Below are positions 13,688-20,358 of a stretch of DNA of 28,891 bases, one piece after another. A model generated the notes under the pieces. The model had not been told where the DNA came from. It did not search any database and worked only from the letters and a program-made list of their open reading frames with translations. Position 1 is the first letter of the stretch; each line of letters begins with the position of its first letter. Source of the DNA: a virus. The stretch covers positions 1 to 28,891 of IMG/VR virus record IMGVR_UViG_3300017743_000079. One strand, given 5' to 3'. Both the position numbers and the translations under genes were made by a program.

Positions 13688-15088
13688 TTATATGTTTTGT
13701 CCAATATCATGGGAGAAAGTTGCATCAAAGACACTCTCCCTCATCTCTTGGTAATCTGCCTGTACAGCATCCTTGTGTGGAGTTATAAATTCGTAGTTAT
13801 GTCTCTTCAACAACATCTTCTGAATCGGAGTGTCCAGTGCATCACCCAACAAGAACTTCTTCGGTGTCTTTTTGATCTCGTGGAATATCCTTCGATCACA
13901 ATACAATGAGGTACACAATACATCTGAGTTTACTGTAATGTTCCTATTATATAGTTTGGGAGACCAACCTTTGAGCATATCATACTTTGCCCTGTCCCAT
14001 TCGGGTCTCTTATCATATCGAAACCACTCATCCAACCACTCATCCAGATATGTCATTGCATTCTTATGTTTACCTACAGTATATGATGCACCATAGAAAT
14101 GCTTTCTTTTTTCTATCTCAGACTTAATATGTAACTTTAACAATGAAGGTTGTTTCGATCTATTGTTCTGCATGACATAATGAAGGTAGGGAACCAACTT
14201 ATGAAGGCACATCTCATCTCCATTTGAACCATATACTACAATGTCTGGTTTGGTGTCGAGTTTTGCCAACTGCATAAATGTGGGTAGGAAGTCAACTCCA
14301 CGATTTGAACTGTCAACCAAATGCTCTGCCAGTAGATCAACACCTTTACTCAGATCAAGAACTTCCAGAGATACATCAGAAAACTTTTTGGCAGTCAACT
14401 GTTTGTATTTCATTGCATCATCTCCTGCCTCGGCAGGGGTGACATGGTACATATACTTCGGGTCATCCAGAAAGTACTGAGTCTGTAGTGCGGAATCGAT
14501 TCCCTCACTCAGAGAGATAAACCTGTTTTTAAAACGAGACTTTATCAGATTAGAATGTTGCTCCATGCATTCATGGATATAGTCAGCAAGTGGTTCGAGG
14601 TCTTTCCACTTTTCTTCTTCGAGTGCTCTCTTGGTATCACCAAGATAATCATACCTCGGCATCCACCCTTGGATGTGCTTATAGAATGTGTTATTCTCTT
14701 CTCTGCTATATTCCAAACACTGCACATCTTCTAGATATTTTGACACGACATCTGACTTATTACAGGTCATAAATGGTATGTGATTTGATATTTCTATACC
14801 ATACTTGTGTGCCACAAATATCTTATGCTGTTGGAAGTAGTCAATCGAAATATCGTAATGTCGTTTGGTTAGTTTGATTGCAAAGAAGTTTCCATTCTCG
14901 TCATCAAAACTCCATCTCTCACACGCATCCTCTATGTCACCTTCGATTAGGTAACCAGAGTATAGAACCATGTACTCATCACACTCCCAGACGGATACCT
15001 TATCGTCATGGTAGTAGCACCATTCACCATATTGTTTGTAACTGTGTTTGATAAACTTTGAAGGGTCTTTACAAATAAAAAATCTCAC
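13688..15088 (-). CDS. Asparagine-synthetase-like PP-loop protein
   Basis: The 466-aa protein has the ATP-pyrophosphatase (PP-loop) motif as SEGIDS (194-199, usual SGGxDS) and the second synthetase motif as GSNGDE (287-292, usual SGxGADE). These lie about 93 residues apart, as in AsnB. The first 110 residues resemble the class II amidotransferase half (GYLIEGD, FFAIKL), but Cys2, its catalytic nucleophile, is absent (residue 2 is Arg). It could therefore use free ammonia, or adenylate a different acceptor. The start is GTG 15088 with AAGGAG 5 bases before it. It follows two Cys-cluster genes and a glycosyltransferase, so it may amidate a sugar or a peptide. Confidence 0.75.
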   Translation of the reverse strand: MRFFICKDPSKFIKHSYKQYGEWCYYHDDKVSVWECDEYMVLYSGYLIEGDIEDACERWSFDDENGNFFAIKLTKRHYDISIDYFQQHKIFVAHKYGIEISNHIPFMTCNKSDVVSKYLEDVQCLEYSREENNTFYKHIQGWMPRYDYLGDTKRALEEEKWKDLEPLADYIHECMEQHSNLIKSRFKNRFISLSEGIDSALQTQYFLDDPKYMYHVTPAEAGDDAMKYKQLTAKKFSDVSLEVLDLSKGVDLLAEHLVDSSNRGVDFLPTFMQLAKLDTKPDIVVYGSNGDEMCLHKLVPYLHYVMQNNRSKQPSLLKLHIKSEIEKRKHFYGASYTVGKHKNAMTYLDEWLDEWFRYDKRPEWDRAKYDMLKGWSPKLYNRNITVNSDVLCTSLYCDRRIFHEIKKTPKKFLLGDALDTPIQKMLLKRHNYEFITPHKDAVQADYQEMRESVFDATFSHDIGQNI

Positions 15089-15089
15089 A

Positions 15090-15575
15090 TCATCTCCTTA
15101 GATATATCCATCCTTGATTAGTTTCAAGTTCAACAGGTAACTTTCTACCTATACTTATCTCTATCTCTTCAATCAAATTATCTAGTAATTGTTTATTGTT
15201 GTTATATTGTATTTCTGGTGGTAGTGTCTTGTCCATCGATAGTATAGTAATTGTATCGGGGTAGGGCCATGCATCAGGATAATTCTCATCATAGACATTG
15301 ACAGTTGCCATGAATCCACAATCCTTGGGGTAGTATTGATCGTCTAAATCCTGCTTCACATACTCACAGAAGAACTCACTACAGATACGAGGTTTGTTTT
15401 CTTGAATAGAACATCCAGTGTCACAGAGTTTATTACAAGTCTGCATTGGATCAAACTGTAAACCGAACTTCTGTGCTTCGTTATACTTATCCGTATATGA
15501 CCATTCACCAGTAAATCCTGCAATATGACAACACACAGTGCAGTCTCCACACCTCGGTTCAGTTGGAACAATCAT
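15090..15575 (-). CDS. YkgJ-type Cys-cluster protein, second copy
   Basis: The 161-aa protein has nine Cys in the first 70 residues: CGDCTVCC (C9, C12, C15, C16), C47, C51, C55, C65 and C70. This is the CxxCxxCC pattern of the YkgJ/UPF0153 family, thought to bind zinc or an Fe-S cluster. The first 70 residues are nearly identical to the adjacent upstream copy; the C-terminal halves differ. The ATG overlaps the stop of that copy by four bases. Family members often accompany modification enzymes, and the neighbouring asparagine-synthetase-like gene fits that; the reaction is unknown. Confidence 0.8.
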   Translation of the reverse strand: MIVPTEPRCGDCTVCCHIAGFTGEWSYTDKYNEAQKFGLQFDPMQTCNKLCDTGCSIQENKPRICSEFFCEYVKQDLDDQYYPKDCGFMATVNVYDENYPDAWPYPDTITILSMDKTLPPEIQYNNNKQLLDNLIEEIEISIGRKLPVELETNQGWIYLRR

Positions 15576-16030
15576 CGTAACAACATATCCCCTTGTTTGG
15601 TTATGAATTGTACTCTAAACCTTCTCCCTTCACAAACCTGTATTTCCTCAACGAGATCATCCAAAAGTTTTTTGTTATTATCATATTGAATCTCTGGTGG
15701 TAGGGTCATGTCTTTTGAGATAATAACAATTAAATCAGGATTCATATCTAAATCAATGTGTGCCACAAACCTAGAGTTCTTTGGATAATATACTTCATCT
15801 AAATCGTGTTCGATATAAGAACAGAAGAACTCACTACAGATACGAGGTTTGTTTTCTTGGATAGAACACCCTGTGTCACAAAGTTTGTTGCAAGTCTGAA
15901 ATGGATCATACTTTACACCAAACTTTTCTGCTTCGTTATACTTGTCTGTACATGACCATTCACCAGTAAATCCTTCAATTTCACAACACACAGTGCAATC
16001 CCCACACCTTGGTTCAGTTGGAACAATCAT
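15572..16030 (-). CDS. YkgJ-type Cys-cluster protein, first copy
   Basis: The 152-aa product starts MIVPTEPRCGDCTVCCEIEG and carries the same nine-Cys set as its neighbour: 9, 12, 15, 16, 47, 51, 55, 65 and 70. It has an extra Cys at 27 (GEWSC). The C-terminal half keeps the block TLPPEIQYDNNKKLLDDLVE shared with the second copy, so the whole gene was duplicated and then diverged mainly in residues 70-110. The start overlaps the 119-aa gene by four bases. Metal or cluster binding is expected from the family. Confidence 0.8.
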   Translation of the reverse strand: MIVPTEPRCGDCTVCCEIEGFTGEWSCTDKYNEAEKFGVKYDPFQTCNKLCDTGCSIQENKPRICSEFFCSYIEHDLDEVYYPKNSRFVAHIDLDMNPDLIVIISKDMTLPPEIQYDNNKKLLDDLVEEIQVCEGRRFRVQFITKQGDMLLR

Positions 16031-16386
16031 GTCAAGTTTCGTAGTGCCTCAATTACAGTCTTGTCCATCACTATATTAGTGTACTCGGTGTTCTTGATTG
16101 CCTGTAGGTATATGAGGAATGGTTTGAGTGCACCCCACTGGTCAAGTTCTATTTTGAGTTCTAGGATGTCCAGTCCTGCTTCGTAACCAAAGACATTGAA
16201 TATTACTATGAGGTGATTGAGAATGAGTCTCTCGGACAACACCCCAGTATCTCTGTACCGATTGAGTAGTCGTTTCACATATTTGAATTTCTTTAAATCT
16301 TCGTGAAATTCTTCACCGTCAATACACATGGGATTGTGATAGTGTTGAGCGGCAAATAGTGTAAGGTTGTCTTTAGTTAATTGCAT
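16027..16386 (-). CDS. Small conserved marine-phage protein (119 aa)
   Basis: The protein begins MQLTKDNLTLFAAQHYHNPM and is mainly helical. The blocks FHEDLKKFKYVKRLLNRY and LNHLIVIFNVFG with a following GLDIL resemble a family repeatedly seen in T4-like cyanophages and pelagiphages, annotated as unknown. No catalytic motif. The start lies 14 bases inside the end of the glycosyltransferase gene. It is probably translated from the same message as the two YkgJ-type genes. Confidence 0.7.
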   Translation of the reverse strand: MQLTKDNLTLFAAQHYHNPMCIDGEEFHEDLKKFKYVKRLLNRYRDTGVLSERLILNHLIVIFNVFGYEAGLDILELKIELDQWGALKPFLIYLQAIKNTEYTNIVMDKTVIEALRNLT

Positions 16387-17326
16387 TGTTTATCCAAGAT
16401 CGTGTCCAGTCATCATCTAAAAATTCAGGTAGACTCGCATATTTCGGAAAGTCCTTGTAGTCTACATCATTATGTATAGCATCAATAAATGGTCTCATCC
16501 AGTCCCAGTCATATCTCCTCTCTCCCATCACAGAATCTTTATCATCACTATTATCGTAAATGTAAGTCGGTATGTTCCTCTCTTTTCTACGATAGATTCT
16601 TAGTGACTGGTTCACCAATGCAATCTTTTTCAACTTCAAGAACTGTAGGGTATCTTCTCCGACAATGATCGAATTGTCGTAGTGCATAACCTTTGCCACT
16701 TCTTTGGAATGCCAGACCATACGACACATTGCCTCCCAAGATTCCATCAGTGTTCTTACTATCTCCTGTAACTCAACCCTATCTTCTGCCCATCTATGTG
16801 CATTCTCGTGGGTCTCGTTATACTGCCATCCCCTAAACATTTCATATAATGATTTGTAATTCAGACCTACATCTATACTCTTATCAAAAGGAAAGGATGG
16901 AAGATAAACATCAGGTATTCTTTGCTTTGCGTGAGGTTTATCAAAGAGAGATGAATCACCACCATTCAATCCCAACTGTCTGTACAACACGACCATATCA
17001 GGTGGTTCAGGATGATCTGCAAGTTCTTGATACACCTTCACCCCATACGGAGTCAGATAGTCATCTCCATCAATTGCCACCATGTAGGTTGCATCTGGAT
17101 TATTGATAAAATGTTTTAGTACGGAGTTCTTACCAGTGGCAGGGGTACCATCTGATTTGGTCACTTGAAATTCTATTTGATTATCTGAGCAGTATTGTAC
17201 ACCCACCGAGACATTCAGGTTGTCCTGTGAGTTTATTATTACTATGAGTTGATCTTTGGGGATGATTGATGTAGATCGTTTGAGGTTATCGATGTCTCTT
17301 GTCCAGAGAACATAGAACTTTAACAT
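16373..17326 (-). CDS. Family-2-like glycosyltransferase
   Basis: The 317-aa protein opens MLKFYVLWTRDIDNLKRSTS. It has a strand ending in DGDD (86-89, in MVAIDGDDYLTP), the metal-binding motif of GT-A family 2 enzymes, preceded by an ATGKNSVL-type loop. A conserved WAEDRVELQEIV block in the second half may carry the catalytic base. It likely transfers a sugar from a nucleotide donor. The neighbouring hairpin at 17343-17381 lies between it and the previous gene, so it may begin a separate message. The acceptor is unknown. Confidence 0.76.
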   Translation of the reverse strand: MLKFYVLWTRDIDNLKRSTSIIPKDQLIVIINSQDNLNVSVGVQYCSDNQIEFQVTKSDGTPATGKNSVLKHFINNPDATYMVAIDGDDYLTPYGVKVYQELADHPEPPDMVVLYRQLGLNGGDSSLFDKPHAKQRIPDVYLPSFPFDKSIDVGLNYKSLYEMFRGWQYNETHENAHRWAEDRVELQEIVRTLMESWEAMCRMVWHSKEVAKVMHYDNSIIVGEDTLQFLKLKKIALVNQSLRIYRRKERNIPTYIYDNSDDKDSVMGERRYDWDWMRPFIDAIHNDVDYKDFPKYASLPEFLDDDWTRSWINNAIN

Positions 17327-17342
17327 ATGAGCAATTCCGTAT

Positions 17343-17381
17343 ACAACTGAGTGGGTTCATTTTATATATACCCACTCAGTT
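17343..17381 (-). promoter_or_regulatory. 13-bp perfect stem-loop with TATATAAAAT loop
   Basis: CAACTGAGTGGGT (17343-17355) pairs exactly with ACCCACTCAGTTG (17369-17381) around a 13-base AT-only-rich loop. It is the strongest inverted repeat in the window. It lies between the 116-aa gene and the GT2 gene. The loop reads ATATATAAAATGA on the minus strand and could double as a -10 or late-type promoter element. No T-run follows, so a terminator is uncertain. Confidence 0.65.
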
Positions 17382-17394
17382 GACACGAATTGTT

Positions 17395-17745
17395 TTAGAG
17401 TACTTCTTTGACTTCTTCTACAAGTGATGCTTTGGATTTTCTACGATCCAATTCAATACCGTGGGTACGACCTAGTGCTTCTAGTTCAATCTTACTCATC
17501 TCTTCGAGAGACTTACCACCTACTGGTGCTTCGGTAAGAGTTTGAACTGGTTCTTTCTCAAAGTCGTTTACAGGTACTTCTACCAGTACTTCGGGTTCTT
17601 TTTGTGGTGCGGTTACACCGTGAAACTCTGCGATTTGTTCGGGTGTGAATCCACCAGACTTGAACAATTCACCAGTTACGGGATCTTCCCAACCATTTGC
17701 GGTGGGAACTGCGTGTTCACACCAAGCGGGTGCTTTGATTGCCAT
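17395..17745 (-). CDS. Conserved phage protein with C-terminal Rho-N/SAP-like domain (116 aa)
   Basis: The N-terminus, MAIKAPAWCEHAVPTANGWE, followed by PVTGELFKSGGFTPEQIAEF, is a conserved block of T4-like marine phages, likely structural. The middle is Pro/Glu/Val-rich and disordered. The last 35 residues (SKIELEALGRTHGIELDRRK) resemble the Rho N-terminal/HeH helix-extension-helix that binds nucleic acid. AAAGG precedes the ATG. A virion protein that contacts DNA is a reasonable guess. Confidence 0.7.
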   Translation of the reverse strand: MAIKAPAWCEHAVPTANGWEDPVTGELFKSGGFTPEQIAEFHGVTAPQKEPEVLVEVPVNDFEKEPVQTLTEAPVGGKSLEEMSKIELEALGRTHGIELDRRKSKASLVEEVKEVL

Positions 17746-17760
17746 AATATTTACCTTTTA

Positions 17761-18027
17761 TTAATGTGAGAATCCGACTGCTACACCAAGTACAGCGGCA
17801 TTGGCAGCGAATATTTTATCCGTAGGTGCTTTCTTCAAAACAACTACTTCTTTGGGAGCAATAGTACAGGTACCAATATCAGTACCTCCTGCTTGCTCCA
17901 AAGTTACCAAGTGAACCGCAGTACCAGTATTGATTAATCGTACTGCGGATGCACCACCAAAATTAGAAGCAGTACCAGTGGCAGTACCACACGCTGCTTC
18001 TGTTCCTTGTAAGACTACTGTGTTCAT
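17761..18027 (-). CDS. Small structural-type protein (88 aa)
   Basis: The protein is rich in Gly, Ala, Thr and Val with almost no charged patches (MNTVVLQGTEAACGTATGTA...). The pattern of short strands (VRLINTGTAVHLVTL, EVVVLKK) suggests a small beta-sandwich or decoration protein. Such proteins are usual near structural genes in marine myophages. The ATG overlaps the stop of the 394-aa gene (ATGA). Confidence 0.68.
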   Translation of the reverse strand: MNTVVLQGTEAACGTATGTASNFGGASAVRLINTGTAVHLVTLEQAGGTDIGTCTIAPKEVVVLKKAPTDKIFAANAAVLGVAVGFSH

Positions 18028-19208
18028 TTGTATCCTCGTCTCTTTGCCATGCGTTCTAAGAATGCTTTTGCTTCTCTGGTACGAGCATCGTGTGGATTCT
18101 TTTGTTTGTCAGAACTCAAATCAGCAATCTCAGATACGGTCTTACCATTGATGATGTCTTGTGCCTGTGCGATAATATCTTCCGCAGTCTCTTCTTTCAG
18201 AGGTTGACCCATCATGTCATCTGCTTTCTTTTGACTAACAGGTTTCTTCAATTGAACAATTTTCAAAGTCTTTTTGTCTTTGATGTTCATTGGAGGTTTC
18301 TCAGCAGATGCAATAGAACTTTTCAAATTCTTCTCAGCATTTGAACCAGCGGCAGATGATACAATCTTATTACCATCAGCAGTATCTACAAGTACATGAG
18401 TAGTCTTTAGTGCTTCTTCGAGTTCAACTTCTTCCTTGACTTCGGTAGACTTCACAACATTCTTGTCACCAGTGGCATTGTCCTGTGGTCGTTTACCAGA
18501 TGATGCTTTGGTTGCATCTTCGGCAGACTTAGACTTCTTCTTGGCATCTTCTTCGTTATCTTCGATCTTCTTGTCAGACTTGTCGTGTGCCTTTGCGAAC
18601 TCTTTAGATTTAGGTGATTCCTTGTCCATAACACCTTCGGGTTTGGTTGCCCCTGCGGTCTCTTTGCGTTCACCTAGAATGTTCTCGAACATATCAAGAA
18701 GTGCTTCGGTTGCTTCACCGATCTTAGAGATTTCAGCAGTCTTGGCATTAGATGCAACTTTCTTCTTGTCATCTTTCTTCCCTGCAACTTTGGGTGCTTC
18801 CTTCTCTTCTTCGTCATCACCCTCTTCTTCATCTTCTTCTTTCTTAGCAGGTTTTTTGCCACCGTCAATCGCATCGTCAGTTGCTTTGCGTTTCTTGTGT
18901 AGATACTCGTCAGACGAATCAACATCTCCATCGTTGTCGATGTCTTTGTCTTTACGGTCTTTGAATTTCTTATCGTTCTCTGCATCGTCAACAGGGTCGA
19001 GTTTCTTCTTCTCTGCGAGTTGCCAACCTTTCTTGAGGTATTCTTTCTCTTTTGACTTATCGATTACGATTGTTTTACCACCTTTCTGAACCATAGAGTC
19101 CTTCTTGGGGTCTTTCATTTGTCTTGCTTCGTCAATCGCAAGTGCTTCTTCACCTTGGATGACTTGGTTGTAGGCATCCATTAGTGATTTCATATCTTTT
19201 CTTTGCAT
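18024..19208 (-). CDS. Highly charged, largely disordered protein with an EF-hand-like loop (394 aa)
   Basis: Starts MQRKDMKSLMDAYNQVIQGE at ATG 19208 with AGGAGA 6 bases upstream. Residues 89-100 (DIDNDGDVDSSD) form an EF-hand-like calcium loop followed by EYLHKKRKA. Most of 105-260 is a Lys/Glu/Asp mix with runs of E and D. A more ordered domain covers about 266-330 (HVLVDTADGNKIVSS). (I/L)xE-Ala sites resembling T4 gp21 protease sites occur at 27/28, 165/166 and 265/266. This composition suits an internal head protein or scaffold-like protein in the prohead. Function otherwise unknown. Confidence 0.65.
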   Translation of the reverse strand: MQRKDMKSLMDAYNQVIQGEEALAIDEARQMKDPKKDSMVQKGGKTIVIDKSKEKEYLKKGWQLAEKKKLDPVDDAENDKKFKDRKDKDIDNDGDVDSSDEYLHKKRKATDDAIDGGKKPAKKEEDEEEGDDEEEKEAPKVAGKKDDKKKVASNAKTAEISKIGEATEALLDMFENILGERKETAGATKPEGVMDKESPKSKEFAKAHDKSDKKIEDNEEDAKKKSKSAEDATKASSGKRPQDNATGDKNVVKSTEVKEEVELEEALKTTHVLVDTADGNKIVSSAAGSNAEKNLKSSIASAEKPPMNIKDKKTLKIVQLKKPVSQKKADDMMGQPLKEETAEDIIAQAQDIINGKTVSEIADLSSDKQKNPHDARTREAKAFLERMAKRRGYK

Positions 19209-19218
19209 GGTTGTTCTC

Positions 19219-19551
19219 CTACATCCACAAATAATTAACGAGACCTGCGACTATCGCTGCCCCTATTAGATATACAACTTTGTTGATAATTGCAACAGTA
19301 TGGGCATTATCATCCACTTTTTTCTCGATCTCATCTAACTTCTGAGAGAACCTGTTCATTCTCTCGTATTGATTTTGATTGTTCTTCTCCATTGCCATCA
19401 TTTTCTCTTCTACACGAGCAAGTGCAACTAATGCCTCTGCAAGTTTATCAATCTTTACCTCTATACGGTCAAATCTTACGGTAGAGTCTGCCTCTAACCT
19501 CGCAAGTTTGACTGATTGTGTCTCTTTAGTTGCCATGCTCGGATTACCCAT
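19219..19551 (-). CDS. Coiled-coil protein with C-terminal membrane anchor (110 aa)
   Basis: About residues 15-85 form an uninterrupted heptad-patterned coiled coil (ARLEADSTVRFDRIEVKIDK onward). The end is a single hydrophobic segment (INKVVYLIGAAIVAGLVNYL). This is the layout of XhlA-type lysis accessory proteins and of some phage tail-tip anchors. The ATG at 19551 has no strong ribosome binding site; an ATG at 19536 is an alternative. A late promoter octamer inside a hairpin lies just upstream. Confidence 0.65.
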   Translation of the reverse strand: MGNPSMATKETQSVKLARLEADSTVRFDRIEVKIDKLAEALVALARVEEKMMAMEKNNQNQYERMNRFSQKLDEIEKKVDDNAHTVAIINKVVYLIGAAIVAGLVNYLWM

Positions 19552-19565
19552 TAAATTTAGATTAT

Positions 19566-19583
19566 AGTCTTATTTATAAGACT
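19566..19583 (-). promoter_or_regulatory. Late promoter octamer inside a hairpin
   Basis: AGTCTTA and TAAGACT pair around a four-base loop, and the minus strand reads TATAAATA at 19571-19578 across loop and stem. Transcription would start about 15 bases before the ATG at 19551. It is in the 40-base gap after the cupin stop at 19592. Confidence 0.6.
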
Positions 19584-19591
19584 TTAATTCT

Positions 19592-19855
19592 TTATTCGTA
19601 AATTCGTACAACAAGATCACCTGTTCCTTTGATGATTCTGTGGTACTCCATTTTGTCTATACTGTAACTATGACCTTCAAGTAAATCTTTAGGTTCTTCA
19701 TTATCTAGTTGTAACTGCCAACCAAACCCTTCGAGGACAATAAGAGTTCGGTCTTTCTTATCTCTATGCCAGATCAAATCTTCTTCGTTGACACTATCCC
19801 TAAAAACCCTAATCTTACCATTACGAACCTTTAACTCCAAATAAGGTTTTACCAA
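19592..19855 (-). CDS. Small cupin-like protein (87 aa)
   Basis: The chain has a single beta-barrel pattern. One His-containing strand, IWHRDKKDRTLIVLEG, gives a cupin motif 1-like H-x-D. The later HSYSID and EYHRIIKG give the motif 2 region with a further His. The start is TTG 19855, because the upstream gene ends at 19849, no ATG is near, and a strong GGAGGA lies 8 bases before the TTG. Cupins bind a metal and take part in sugar or small-molecule chemistry; this one is short and its activity is unproven. Confidence 0.66.
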   Translation of the reverse strand: MVKPYLELKVRNGKIRVFRDSVNEEDLIWHRDKKDRTLIVLEGFGWQLQLDNEEPKDLLEGHSYSIDKMEYHRIIKGTGDLVVRIYE

Positions 19856-20358
19856 AAGAATGATCCTCCACCAGAGAGTCCTAGTTGTTTCGCATACCGA
19901 GGCAGTCTACACGCCCAGTATCTTGCTGTGGTCTTATCATTTGCTTGATCGCACTTATGACGAGCGGCAAATGACTTCCGTGCCTTCGGGTCATTCAACT
20001 TGACTTTCAGTCCAGTAGTATCACCCCAAGATATTTTCTTTATATTACCAGTCGATGGGTCTTTGACATACACATAGTACTTCTTTGACCCACCCTTCTT
20101 TGGTTTGTTTAGTTCAGGTTGTTTCTCTTCAAAGATACAATCCAGTGCAACATCCTCACCATTGAACTGTGCGAACTCACCAAGATTGGATTCCATTATG
20201 TCAATCTCACTTGGTTTGATTTCAAGTTCACCACTATTGTACTGTTCACGCAAGTCTCTCCAGTACTGGAAATACTTCTCCGAACCAACCCGATAGAGGT
20301 TGTTCTCTACCAGATCGGATTCTGAACCACAACTACAATGTTCGTTGAACGATTTCAC
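19849..20358 (-). CDS. Conserved T4-like marine phage protein (169 aa)
   Basis: Start GTG 20358 shares one base with the TAG of the preceding gene. The N-terminal 65 residues are acidic. The C-terminal half carries KYYVYVKDPSTGNIKKISWG and a second block ARKSFAARHKCDQ with YWACRLPRYAKQLGL and GGGSFFW at the end. This C-terminal module is one I recall as widespread in marine T4-like phages, sometimes near head genes, with no assigned function. The Arg/Lys-rich part may contact DNA. Confidence 0.72.
   Translation of the reverse strand: MKSFNEHCSCGSESDLVENNLYRVGSEKYFQYWRDLREQYNSGELEIKPSEIDIMESNLGEFAQFNGEDVALDCIFEEKQPELNKPKKGGSKKYYVYVKDPSTGNIKKISWGDTTGLKVKLNDPKARKSFAARHKCDQANDKTTARYWACRLPRYAKQLGLSGGGSFFW

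Noticed and set aside
17379-17384. TTGACA on the plus strand.
   Set aside because: No -10 element at a suitable distance and no plus-strand gene follows.
18436-19089. A 217-aa Ser-rich open frame on the plus strand.
   Set aside because: It lies fully antisense to the Lys/Asp/Glu-rich 394-aa gene. Such codons read in reverse give Ser/Leu/Phe-rich frames without stops. It has no ribosome binding site or domain.
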